Below are positions 21,762 to 33,194 of a stretch of DNA of 64,000 bases, one piece after another. The DNA is taken from assembly GCA_001465935.1 (NCBI GenBank), contig LNKV01000020.1:151747-215746 (forward strand), given 5' to 3'. Each line of letters opens with the position of its first letter. The stretch's first letter is position 1. Below the pieces are notes generated by a model. It did no database searches. It saw only the letters and a program-made list of their open reading frames with translations, and was not told the DNA's origin. The translations under genes and the position numbers were made by a program. This stretch comes from Clarireedia homoeocarpa. Taxonomy: Eukaryota; Ascomycota; Leotiomycetes; Helotiales; Rutstroemiaceae.

Positions 21762-23953
21762 ATGGCTCCCACCGCACCAAACAGGGACCTGCCAGTTCCC
21801 ACCTCACAACCCCATGCTCCCACCCTCGACGACCCGAACGCGGTACCTACAGATCCATATCTTGGCGCCTCCGCAGCTCCGGATGGGGAAAGACGAGATA
21901 CCGCGCCCATAAAAGTCGAAGCTCATGAAGCAGAGGTACCAACCGAAAGCCATGCCCTCGCGGTCGCGGACCATGAAGAAAAAGGTGCCGCGCAGTTCAA
22001 TCACGGCAGCACAGAAGTTCGGGATCTTGGATGGAACGAAGATGCAGAGGACGCACCTACGCCACTAGTTGGTGGTTTGTCCAATGAGGAGTTATGGACT
22101 TTGATACGGCGTTTCAATAAGCAGATTTACCATGTGAAATCACTGCCAGAACCGCCGATAGGAGGATTGGATCTGAATATTGCGGATGAAGAAGAGTTCT
22201 CGCCGGATAAATTGCGAGCGAATGTAGAAAGGCTTTATATGACGGTTGTGGTTGGGATGGTGAGTGCATGGAAACATGTTGCAAGGCTAAGATCATGGAG
22301 GGAGAGGAATCGTACCATTGCCTTTGGTTCGGTGTACTTCCTAGCTTGGCTGGTAGATTTTCTCGTTCCTGTGCTTATTGGGTTTGTCATTGTGCTGATC
22401 GCGTGGCCTCCTGCAAGAAGCTATTGCTTCCCTCCTGCACCAGTTGCATTGATTGATAGTAAGACGGGAGGAGTCAAGAAACCCAGGGCTGGGGTGTTGG
22501 GCAACGATACTAGTTTGACTGGTGCGCCGGAAAATCATCAAGGAGAGGCAGTTGAACAAGAAGCGACGAATTTTGTAAACAGCTTGACATCGATTGCGAT
22601 TACAAGCGCTGCTGGAAAACATCCTCGAGAAGACAAATTACAGGAGAACCACAATGCAAACTCCATAGAACAAGTGGCGCCAGATCCGACAAATATGGCG
22701 ATGAAGACCGCCGATGCAAAGCATAATAGCGCTGGTGAAAACCGGAACTCACTTCACGATAAGACGAAGGAACCCATGTCAGAAGCTATGTGGTCCAAGG
22801 CACGACCGGTGATGCATGTCATTGCCGACATCTCTGACGGATGGGAAAGATTTGGAAACGCACTATCACCTACTCCACCATTTCCACGAGATACACCGCG
22901 ACTCAAGCTTGCTGCATGCCTTGTCCCTCTGCTTCTCATTTCTATGTTTACCAGCTCATACATGTTTATGAAAATGAACGGGTTCTTTATCGGATTTGGA
23001 TTCTTTGGTGACCCATTGATCTGGAGAGGACTTTCATATCTGAATCGCGAGTTTCCACATTGGCAGAAGCTTCTGGAGATCAGAAATACCTTACTCAAAG
23101 GAGTGCCGACAAATGCCCAACTTACCATCACATTATTGCGAATCGGTGAAGCCAACAAAGCTCCACTTCCTCCACCTCCATCTACCGCTTTACCTCCTCC
23201 CATCGACGATCATGCGATCATGAATGATGATCTGGAACATCTCGGTAAGTCCACTCCCTCAACTCCAATTATCCTTACTAACACGGCTACAAGGCGCCTC
23301 CGACACAGAGATTGCCGACGCAGTACTCCCCGATGCCAACGCAGGAGTCGCTAACCCCAAACCCAAAAAGAAAGGTCATCGCATCCTAGCCGCATTTAAA
23401 AGCGTAACCAAAGGAGGTGTCGAAACCGTTCTAGGAACCGACCGTCTCAAGGCCGCAGCCGGCGCCGAAGGAGCGCAAAACCGTCTTGGCGTTCTCAAAA
23501 AATCAGGAGCAGAAACACTAGCCGGTCCAATCGATTTCCCATGCAGATATAAGGGAAAGAAAGGCCATGCGTATATCACCGCAACGGCGACAACGCCGGC
23601 GTTGAGCTGGACGACTGAAAATGAGGATATTGATCCGGTGTTTTCGATTGCTATTGCGGATATTAAGGTATGTGTCTATCTCTGGTCTCGACTTCCCTCA
23701 CCTCACCGTAAGATGCAAGAATTGAACAAGAAAACTAAAAGATCGCTATGTCTTGCAGGAAATCAAAAAAGTCGGCGGTCTAGGCTGGAAAACGAAACTG
23801 GTTGTGGGGTGGGCGACATCGAGGGAGATTGCCGATGGGCTTATTATTACGGACAACGAGGGGAACAAGAAACATCTTACTGCGATTGCGCTGAGGGATG
23901 AGTTGTTCAATCGGTTGATTTCGATGGGTGCGCAGATGTGGGAGGCGTGGTAG
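21762..23953 (+). CDS. DUF3292-like fungal membrane protein
   Basis: Exons 21762-23244, 23294-23667 and 23759-23953 join in frame (phases 1 and 0; introns 49 and 91 bp) and give 683 residues. Two hydrophobic stretches are clear: FGSVYFLAWLVDFLVPVLIG with the following IVLIAW around residues 188-212, and LAACLVPLLLISMFTSSYMF around 383-402, followed by the segment GFFGDPLIWRGLSYL. The C-terminal half carries a soluble domain with two basic stretches and the end GAQMWEAW. The layout matches what I know of the fungal DUF3292 family (PF11696); its function is not established. The protein probably sits in an internal membrane, with the C-terminal domain in the cytosol. The low-complexity N-terminus is acidic and Pro-rich. 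Confidence 0.82.
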
Positions 23954-25088
23954 GCAGGGCAAGGCTGGGAATTTGGGTCTAGATAGATGGTTGTGTTGTG
24001 GTTGATTGGTTGGCGTTTACAGTAATTGATTTCGCGACAGTTTTACATAAATAAACATAGAAGAGCATAATGTCTTAGTTCCAATCATCTCTGCAAATCA
24101 TCAATCGCATTTTTATCTCTATTAAAGAAAAAGCGCTTAACTGACTTTAAAATATTCAACCCACTCACTGGTCGTCGCAAAGTGCGACCGATCGAAACAA
24201 AACAACCGCGCGGCCGTGCGTGACTAGTCAGATCATTACCACTCCGTCCCAACGATAGGCGTGCAAATTCTCCAAGACAGAATATTACCCGAAGGCCCAC
24301 CCCCCAACCAAGAACGAAATCAGGGTCGTGTCTCCGGCACTCTGTGCGTGTATGACACGAGTGGCTGAGAGACTCTGGTTCGTAGATGCATAACATGGTG
24401 TATACCAGGGACTGGCAGGGATTGTTCTGGTCTCCAGCTTGGCCTCGACGTGGCTAGGCTGGGATTGTAACGTTAAGGGACTGACTGTTGTTCGGTTACA
24501 TTCAGTTTGCTGGTATTTGGCGAGCGCCAAGACCAGGCCTGCTGTGCGATGCCATATTGATCGTCGTTCTTGCATATTGGACTTTTCAGGGAGATGGGGA
24601 GAAATGACGTAAGGTTTGGTTTGGAAGGGGTCTTGGGATGGAGGTGGATTGGTTGAGAGAGATTGATTGATAGATACTTTGTATATTATTGGGTTTTGAT
24701 GTTATTGATGGTGTATGGCGATGCGGTTGCCCAAATTGGAATATGGACTGGTTTTTCTGGTTTTTGGCCCTGTTTGTTGATCTGTGAATGGAGGTGAGTG
24801 ATTCATTCGTTGATGAAGGGAGTGAGTACTCATTGGTGTCTTTTTTTCTACTTTGTATATGATTCACCGCTGCTACTGCTGCTCTTGATTTTCCTGTTTT
24901 CATTTATTTATTTTCCGGTTTTTAGTTTTCCTTCCTTTTTTTCCAAGCAAGCAAAGTGAGACAAAGATATATCTACTTCTGTATTCCTCGATCGAACTTG
25001 GCTCTTATCTTATCACATACCATACGTGAACAACGACTTTACAATAACTGTCCTGTATCAAATATTAGTTCGAGAAAGATATATCAAC
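23954..25088. other. Gene-free region between DUF3292-like and SUR7-like genes
   Basis: About 1.1 kb. The first part is 3' flank; the last 300 bases are T- and CT-rich and should be the promoter of the SUR7-like gene. A 96-codon minus-strand frame at 24285-24575 has no recognisable features. Confidence 0.5.
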
Positions 25089-26291
25089 ATGCAGCCACTA
25101 GCTGCAATCCCGTTGGCGTGTTCCATCGTCACTTTTGTTCTGGGCATGCTATGTCTTTTCGCGGGGCATAAGCCAGGTTTCATGGAGGACTATGATATTG
25201 TCACCGTAAGTCCTCTTTCTTCCATCCCTTATCAAGAATGCAGAAATCTAACTACCTCCCCTCACAGCTCAACACCTCCGACGTGGGCGCAAACCTGATC
25301 CCCACCTCCACCAGCGGCATCCTGCCATCATCTACCAGCTCCTCCATTGGCGGCATCATCAGCGGTCTCAGCAGTCTCCTTCCTCGCGCTCCGGAGCCAC
25401 TGCCGGAACCGGGTCTTGGTGACGCTATCGAGAATGCGCTGGGAGCACTGGCGGATGATGTCACTGATGTGATTACGCGCGAGCTAGGCATCAAGGAGTG
25501 GTATTCGTTGCATTTGATGGATATGTGTGAGGGGGAATATAAGCCGAATGCAACGGCTAAGGGAGCGGCGAAGAATGTTAGTCGTTGCTCGAATCAGACT
25601 GCTATGTGTGAGTATTCCCGTCCTTGATATTTGCTTGTGTATATTTGGTTCAGTGGAGGAAAGGGGGTCGTTCGTTGTAGGAAATAGGATCTGTCATATA
25701 GTAGAGTATAAGAAAGGATAATTACTAACAACCAATCAAACAGACCACTTTGACATCAACACCATCCTCGGTGAAGAACTTTCCGTCGGCCCCTTCCACC
25801 TAAATCTCAGCGACATCTCCTGGCCCTCCGCCATCCAAGACGGACTGGACACCCTCTCTACCGCCCTCGATGCCACATTCGTCTTCTACTGCATCGGCAT
25901 CGGCGCCGCCGGTCTCGCAGTCATAACATCCCTCCTCGCCATCTTCCTTCTAACATCCAGCGGCCTGTTCCACCTCTTCAACTGGTGTCTCGCGTCGCTG
26001 GCCTTCCTCGCGATGCTCCTCGCGTCGATCATCGTCACTGTCCTGCAGAAAAAGGCCACGAGCATTATTAATAAGTACGGGAACGATATAGGCGTTTATG
26101 CAGTGCGGGGTAAGAAGTTCTTGGTCCTGACGTGGGTTGCGACGGGAGTCATGTTTTTAGCGGGGCTTGTGTGGGTCGGAGTTTGGTGGGTAGGAAGGAG
26201 GGAAAAGAAGAGGGTTTTTACAGAGAAAGGGCATGGGAGGGGGAAGTTGGGAAGGAACAGTGGAAGTAGTGACTTTGGGAGGAGAGTTTGA
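25089..26291 (+). CDS. SUR7/PalI-family four-span membrane protein
   Basis: Exons 25089-25205, 25268-25607 and 25744-26291 join in frame (phases 0 and 1) and give 334 residues. One membrane span lies at the N-terminus (IPLACSIVTFVLGMLCLFAG). It is followed by a long Ser/Pro-rich outer loop with two cysteines in the pattern LMDMCEGEY...VSRCSNQT, and then three spans at the C-terminus (around FYCIGIGAAGLAVITSLLAI, NWCLASLAFLAMLLASIIVT and LTWVATGVMFLAGLVWVGVW). The tail is short and basic. This is the layout of the SUR7/PalI family (PF06687): plasma-membrane proteins of eisosomes or of the ambient-pH pathway. Without alignment I cannot say which subfamily. I chose the ATG at 25089; the frame is open further upstream, but that extension reads like leader sequence. 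Confidence 0.87.
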
Positions 26292-27753
26292 GGAAGAGTT
26301 GAGCGGGAAAGGGAAGGCGGAGTGGTAATATGTGATTTGGATGCATTTTCTTGAAGATGGAAATTACCTCTGAAATGGATCGATCATGAGACGTGGGACA
26401 ATGGGTGAATAGCAAGAAGAAAGAACATAAGAAGTGGTCTTTTTCGCGGTTCTTCCCGATGGATTGTATTTTAATGTATTAAGAGCTGTAGATAGATAGA
26501 TACCCGTAGGTGAGATGAAATGAGTACATGACCATGATTTGAATAATTACTGTACAGAAATTGAAATTGGATTTTCAACAGATGCATAGGCCGGTCCATG
26601 AGTAAGTAAGTGAATGAATGCACAGTTGGTGAAATTATCGTTATTAAAATCATGATATGTGTCTCTTATAGTATACAAGTAGATGCTTACGGTTTCATTC
26701 ACTTCCCCTTCGCTGTGTACACACTATATATCGTCGTCGTGCCATCAATCGTGTTTCGCAAGTCTAGTAACGTTATACTCCAATTTCAATCTATAATTAA
26801 TAGTTGATGACTTAATGCTTTCTAATTTTGTACTACTTGTAATACTTCAGATGTAATTTGTAGACATTTATTAGAATTTGCTATCCAGTGTTTTCGAACT
26901 TTAGTGGTAAATTATTTTTATCTTGTTCTTGCTACAGTAATCTTACAACTCCCGTGATAGGAAGACAGGTGAAGCAATCGGCGAAATGGGTTTGTACTAA
27001 CTACTGTACCCGCCCTAAGTATGGTTGGATGGATAAGCGTGTCGTGCAGTTAAGGTTTAGAACCGCAGATAGTTTCCCCGCTATGGTTCTGGTGCCACTG
27101 CGAGATTTTGGCTGGCGACTGGTAGGTCAGGTCGGGTCGGGTAACTGTATCGTGATCAAGCGCGCTGCGTTGTTATCCGTGGGCTCACTGGAAAGATGTG
27201 GCTTGCAATGCTGCTCGATTTCTTACCTTACCTTGTCTCGTCTTGTCCAGCCAGTCCCAGCTAGAATGGAGAAGCTAGTATGGAAGTGTGGGTGGGAATT
27301 TCGAGGACAGTGAGCTGCCATCGTTGATGAGACGGGGCGTGGGCGGCGACAAGGTAGAAAGGAATGGGAAAAGGGAGGTATGAAAGGGTGGACAGAGAGG
27401 GAAAGAACATATATATCAAGGTTAGACCACATATCCAAATATGAGTCTTCACGATGCTAACGACGAATGAGGATCCCGAAACGATGGCCAAGCAACATAA
27501 ATTCTATCAGATGGTTTGAACCCCAAATGAAGACTCGCCGTATCAGATATGTTCGAAACAAAATTAAAAACACTCGCGCACTTCAATTATCGTCCTCCAG
27601 CCGACAAGACGACTAACTGCATCATCATTTCTGTACTCAAGGAAAACGCAGTCAGTGATGGCGGTTTGGAAAGAAATCCAGGAAAGAAATAGACAAGAGC
27701 ACCCACCTTCTTGTTACACGTTCACCTTCCTCCAGCTGTTCTGCCCCTTCCAC
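26292..27753. other. Gene-free region
   Basis: About 1.46 kb with only short, feature-less open frames. A frame at 26888-27313 on the plus strand shows no domain, no signal peptide and no splice logic. Confidence 0.5.
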
Positions 27754-28733
27754 CTATTTCTCCTCTACGGGGGTTTGACTTCCTCCGCACAAGTATCTGT
27801 ATCTGTTCCAAAACTTTGGGATACTCTCTTCGTCCAATCGACTCACTTTGTTGTAGTCTGCGAAGTATTTGCGAGAGACTGGATAGGCCATGAAGGCATA
27901 CGCCCTCTCGCTCATATGGTCACCGTCTTCTGTATTGCAATACAGAATATTTTCTTCTTCATCTGCCTTATCGGTGGTTTTGTTGTGTGCCGTGTTCGAG
28001 TCGTTGACCTTTTCGGTTATCTTACCCTTATTCGCGGCCTCACGGATTCTAGTATACTGATACCTATACTCCTTCTTTATCTTTTTTAGTCCGGTGTCTT
28101 CGTTCGTGTAGATCGGAATAAGCACGCAACTATTGGGGCGTGCCTGTGCGACGATGAACCGACGCCATTTCGAATATATCGACCAAAATTTATAAGGTCT
28201 GACGATTGGTCGACCAGACTCCTTTAGTGATGATCTAGCGGACGTCTTCCGCCTCCTCGGTTTTTTTGGTATTGCTGGTTCATGTAAAGGACCTATTACG
28301 ATATCTCCAACCGTGAGATTATGTACGATGTCCCGATCTTTGGATTGTTTCTGATTGAGAGCCGAATCTGGCGATCTCGCTACGGTTCGTCCGTTCGTTC
28401 CGGATATCGATCTCGTGGCTTCGACAACACCTGATGTGGATGTTTTGGAGGCCTGGCTTGAGGTGGTTTCAATGTTCGATCTGCTAATGACGGCCAAGGT
28501 CAGCGGATTTTAGTAGGAGTTTGAAGATCTCCGGGTTCATACAACTCCAGCTTGGGAACTGTTTCACCGTATGTGCTCCCAGAGATCATCTTGAAGAGTC
28601 TTTGCGGCCCTGCATTAATCGACTTGGTGAGATTAGAAGTGTACAGGTACCGCGCGATGCAGCTAAGAGTTCTCATCGTGGTTGAAATGCTTGGATGACT
28701 TCCAGTATGATGCTTGATTGAAATGATGGACAA
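27754..28733 (-). CDS. Uncharacterised protein with a DUF6590-like domain
   Basis: Exon 28733-28543 joins exon 28480-27754 across a 61-bp intron (donor GTATGA, branch CTGAC, acceptor AGCAG) in phase 2, giving 305 residues. The N-terminus is basic and Ser-rich; ATG 28733 or 28676 could be used. The middle contains a KPRRRKTSAR basic patch. The domain part runs from GRPIVRPYKFWSIYSKWRRF through SCVLIPIYTNEDTGL to a C-terminal FADYNKVSRLDEESIPKFW segment. The pattern of a hydrophobic core, PIYT, and a late N-x-V-x-x-[IL] strand plus helix resembles DUF6590 (PF20233), a fungal domain of unknown function. The same domain pattern recurs in the protein at 33195-34277. The link is my pattern match, not a search result. 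Confidence 0.65.
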
Positions 28734-31471
28734 AAGTGTTTAAGGATGAGGATCAGTATGATGTTTTGGACGGGGGGCATATCCAAAATATTTAAAAGGG
28801 CCGCATTTGGTCCAGTCTAAACCAGCACGTGGCATATCTTCCGTTTGCTTTGGTTTTCAATCTGCAGGAAGATGAAAGAAGTATGCATTTCGCTGGATTC
28901 TACCTCCAAATCGTTCACCGGTTATGTCCCTGGATTATCGTTTGCCAGCCGTCGAAAATATATCGTTTTTACTTCCCACTCTATGGCCACTCCTACACCG
29001 ACAGTTCTCATCTCTAACAGATGAAAGGAAGGAATTATAGGTCTGAGAATGTAGATTCCCCAATGCAGTGGTAAAAACGGGACGAGACATATCAGTGGAG
29101 TAGCAGGATACGCACCTAGGGTCCAGAGGTTTGCCAGTTGATGGCAAGTGGGTATGTGCAATTCATGCTGAGAAGATGTTTGGATGCCACAAACTAAGCA
29201 TAATTCATCTATGCATGGGTCAAATAGCCACTGCAAACGTTTCTGGGGTTGGTACTAACTCATGAGCATGCCATAGCTGGTAGTAGGCCGTGGGTAGTGG
29301 GGTAAAAACCAGCCCTTCGTACCCCACCAGTCGTGCATTAGCTCGTTTTGGTTTCTTTATCCATCTGCTTATACACCCTGCTCGGTACTGTACATGCATG
29401 CGCTATTGATAAGCCTTTTGCCGGATGCTCCCAGTTAAGGGATGCGTTGGAGCAATCTGAGCAGATGAGGTGACTTTCACGCGAACTCAGCTTGTGGTAT
29501 ATCTCCGTAGAATTTGCGCTGCCAGTAGGAGCAAGATCAGAGAAACAGTTCCTTGGGATGTGATTGTGGCGGAGATGCGGTTCTGGAGGATGTTGCTCTT
29601 CCGGGTGTTGGCATATCAGCCTCGCCTTTTATGCGTCGATTTCCTGTACACGGTGTAGAGTACAAAGCAATCTCGTTTCGATTGATTAGTCGTGATTTTT
29701 TTGCTCTTGGCAGGAAATTAGCTGTGTTGGATAATTGTCATATTTGATATTCGTGGAAAAGGACCCAAGATGCGTAAATCGTAGAAAAAGGTCGATTGAA
29801 GCAAGATTTTACTGATGTGATACTGAAGCACCCCATATGTCGACGGCCAATACAAGAGTAGAAGACGCGATAACAGTATTCTCACTAGGAATACTTCTCG
29901 ATGACCGAAATCTCGGTTTCTAGGAACACCTACGCGCATGTCAGAAATATTCGGCAGTGATGGCGACCTTTAGGGGGCTATATAATTGGAATCACGGTGG
30001 TACAGTACAGTCAAACAAGCACACCTCTTTTCTGAACTCCAGGTTCTCAATACAACCCAAAATTTGTCAGTACCTTGTAGCTCATATTGGAGAATCTTGT
30101 GGCTCGATTTATCTCTTTCAATCCTGCAACCTAAAATTAAGATGAGCTAATGAGTATTCTGTGACTGTAAAGATGCTGTTGGACCGCCACTAACATGCTC
30201 ACTTGGCAGGAATGTCGTGAGAGCGCTCTCCTCTTTGTGGTCCTCATACAGTACGTAGTTGAAACTATTGTAAAGCTACTCACTGTGTTTGCAAATTTAG
30301 ATCAGACTGAAGATCTGAGAGAAGAATGAAAATATGTTATTAATTGTATAGAATTCACCCCGAGTAGAATCTTCAAATATATATTCTTTTGGTCTTCGCT
30401 GTGGAACATATGGTTGTTAGGAATCTTTGCGGGATGCTTGGATTTCGGTACATGAGTAGATCTTTGATAGATTTCAACTGCTTTGTGTTGCTGGGAAACA
30501 GTATTATACACATAAATGCATCAGCCGATCTAAAATTCCGTAACAAAATCAGTTTTGGGGGTATGGGCCTCAAATTTGGTTGACATAGCAATAAGGGATT
30601 CGTTTTAGCTAACTATGAGATACTAGACGTTTCGAACATAGCTTATTGAGTAAATTTGCTATTGGAATAAAGATCTTTTTGGAGTGCCCCCTGACTTTAG
30701 GCGAGTCTGTGCGTAGTGTTTTGGGTACTCTCTGTGCCTAGTAATAGGTTAGGCATTTCATCCCTAAGATTAACAAAAGAGCTATAACTCTATATAGTTC
30801 AGGATTTGAGATATATATATATCTGTTTTCAGATTCCAAAAGGCTTCAGAATTGAGTATTCTCTTAAGTAATTCGGAGTACAACTTGGGTCAAAAGTTGA
30901 TAGTTGTGTCTGGGGAAGAGGTCAGATTTCCATGGCAGTTTATTTTGGATCTTGTCACAATAGCATGCAATAGCGCGTAACATCACATGACTATCTCGCT
31001 TCGTCATTCCCCCTGTGAGCAGTATTGCCGACTCAACCACCCTCCTCGATCGTTCTAGCACGTAACCGTTACTCTCACCCTTTTCGTTTATCTCACCCGG
31101 GTCTATGCGAATGATGGTTTGTACAATCATCCCTTGTATTCACAACACTCCCCTCAATTCTCAAGTCCTACTGGCAGCCAATTAATTACCTTGCGGTTTG
31201 CCTCTATCTTGCTTTGCCAGGAAGTAGACGGTGTTAATATTCGCCGGGCACGGTTACAAGAGGAGGCGTAGGAACTTGGGATGGAAAAGGTTTCAGGACG
31301 TTTAGAAAGAATCACATCACATATTATTAAGTTGACAAAACACAGTAAAAGGAGATATTTGTTTTCATTTGTATTCACTAGAGGAAATGCCTGAATTGAG
31401 CGGAGAATTGATTAGCTATCCATAGAACCATGTGCACGTGCATGTGTGCCCACACTTCGTATCATGACCCT
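28734..31471. other. Gene-free, AT-rich region
   Basis: About 2.7 kb. Short frames occur on both strands but none has consistent splice sites or recognisable sequence. A minus-strand frame at 31154-31378 begins with a hydrophobic segment (YLLLLCFVNLIICDVIL), but the joined downstream frame fails in phase. Confidence 0.5.
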
Positions 31472-32698
31472 TTATTTCGTCATTCCGGTTTCTTCATCAA
31501 CGCGATTGTAGTAGAGAGTAAGCGTATCGTCTTTTTCTTCCTCCTGACTTTCATCCTCGGAATAATTTCGTCTTTCATCAGCATAGACGTAAGTTTCCAT
31601 GTCCCGAAGCATCACGGGCGGGCATATGGCTTTCAATTTTTTCATCCAATCCTCTTCATCGGGCTTAGAAATCTCATTTTCGGCGAGATACCTCGCAAAA
31701 TAAGCACAGCAAGAAGCTAGAGGGTCTTGCATAGCAATATAGATCTCGTTCCGACCATTTTTCAATTTCTCGTATTTTTCACGAAGCATTTCATCATAGC
31801 CCTCTATCTCGGGGCGGTCCGCTCGCGAAGATACAATGGATCTTGGTTCTTCGTCCCACCAGTCTGATACTTCACAGGTAAGTTGCACGGTGGTATCCAG
31901 CATTTCTCGAGTGTATGCGATGTAGCGTTCTTGGTAGTTCACCAAAAGTCTCCAATCGGATATGATTTTCTGATTGACTTCCATTGGTTTATAGTCGCGT
32001 TTGGTTTTCTTCTTGGGTTCCCATTCACTCATAGGTATCCCAAAATCTCTTTCGACGTCATCCAAACGGTACTTCAAAGTGGAAGAAGAGGTTTTGTCAG
32101 CTTCAATATCCCCTGGATCAGCTTCCGACTCTGCATGGTCCTTCTTGATACCACCGCAATGATCTAGTATAACTTTAAGCACCTCTTCCACAGAGATTTT
32201 CACAATGGGAGTTTTCTTCTCCCCAATGTTCAGTTGTGGTTCTGTATAATCCTTGTTTATGCTATCGCAGTAATCTCGTATATCTGCAAGCGCCTTCTTC
32301 GCATGATGACTTTCTTTGTTGGCTTTGTTAAGATTCGCTTTGAGATTTATTACATGTTCGAGCCGTGATGCATGCGTACTTAAGTAATCCTGATGGAGTG
32401 CATTAGAGCGCTCCTCGAAGTTTGCGATATCCTTTTTCAGGTCCCGCATTAACTTGTCGAAGGGCTTCACGCCGTTTTTGTCGGGTATCGCATGGCGTGG
32501 ATCTTTAAAATTTTCGCGAATATGCTTCCAGGTGTCTTCTAAGGCCATCAACCGGCCATCCAGACTCAGGTACCGATGAACACCAGCTTCGAGATCAGGT
32601 GTATATTCTCTTCGCGAGAATAATGGAACCAAAAACCCACGTCCTGACAATCCAGGCCGAGTGTATGGTAACATGGTTGGTTTGATGACGCGAAACAT
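31472..32698 (-). CDS. Uncharacterised 408-residue charged protein
   Basis: A single open frame of 408 residues with an ATG at 32698. I recognise no family. The first 30 residues are basic and lack acidic residues (MFRVIKPTMLPYTRPGLSGR), which could be a mitochondrial presequence. Residues about 80-135 are rich in Lys, Glu and Leu with heptad-like spacing and probably form a coiled coil. A short internal duplication is visible: residues 140-160 (RDYCDSINKDYTEP) and 178-199 (LDHCGGIKKDHAES). The C-terminus is acidic (SEDESQEEEKDD). Its neighbours are the two DUF6590-like genes on the same strand. It looks like a lineage-restricted gene; the length of the frame and the ordinary codon use make it likely to be real. 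Confidence 0.65.
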   Translation of the reverse strand: MFRVIKPTMLPYTRPGLSGRGFLVPLFSRREYTPDLEAGVHRYLSLDGRLMALEDTWKHIRENFKDPRHAIPDKNGVKPFDKLMRDLKKDIANFEERSNALHQDYLSTHASRLEHVINLKANLNKANKESHHAKKALADIRDYCDSINKDYTEPQLNIGEKKTPIVKISVEEVLKVILDHCGGIKKDHAESEADPGDIEADKTSSSTLKYRLDDVERDFGIPMSEWEPKKKTKRDYKPMEVNQKIISDWRLLVNYQERYIAYTREMLDTTVQLTCEVSDWWDEEPRSIVSSRADRPEIEGYDEMLREKYEKLKNGRNEIYIAMQDPLASCCAYFARYLAENEISKPDEEDWMKKLKAICPPVMLRDMETYVYADERRNYSEDESQEEEKDDTLTLYYNRVDEETGMTK

Positions 32699-33194
32699 GT
32701 TTGTAGATGATGATGGATGAGGTGTCCAGGTGGTAAAGTGTTGACGGTAGGTTTTTGTTGTGTTGGGATGCTTTGGAAAGCTGGTACCTTAAATAACTAA
32801 TCTCGATGGTTGTTTAGATGAGAATAATGTCTGCTAAGTAGTTGTTCATTATTGTGATCTCTTCATTTCTTTCCGGCAATCAGATGAAGAACAATGAAAC
32901 GGCTGGAGACAGGCCAAAGAGAGAGCGTGTGAAAGTTATTGTGTAGGAGATTGACTGGAGGAGTGTGCGGAAGATAGTGAGATGGTTGTTTCAAAGATTG
33001 TTTACTCCTGGAGAGTTGTTCTGAGGGTGACCAGAAGATGTGTGATCAGAAAATCTGCGAGCTCTCTCATCATTTATATAGCGAGAAACTTCCTGTACAT
33101 ATCATTGCCAAGTGCCATCGAGACCATTGATTGTAACCTGTAAAGGATAAAGAATATACCTTGAAGAGCAGCTAACTCTCGAAAGTGAACTGGT
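32699..33194. other. Intergenic spacer between two minus-strand hypothetical genes
   Basis: About 500 bases without a gene; holds the promoter of the 408-residue protein and the 3' flank of the 360-residue one. Confidence 0.5.

Noticed and set aside
24350..24400. tRNA-like GTGGCTGAGAG...GGTTCG stretch
   Set aside because: No acceptor stem pairing and no complete B box.
24285..24575. 96-codon minus-strand frame
   Set aside because: No signal peptide, membrane span, domain or splice partner.
30864..31378. Two-exon minus-strand gene with a hydrophobic N-terminus
   Set aside because: The only plausible splice (after 31190 region, to the frame ending at 30864) gives a phase mismatch and an immediate stop.
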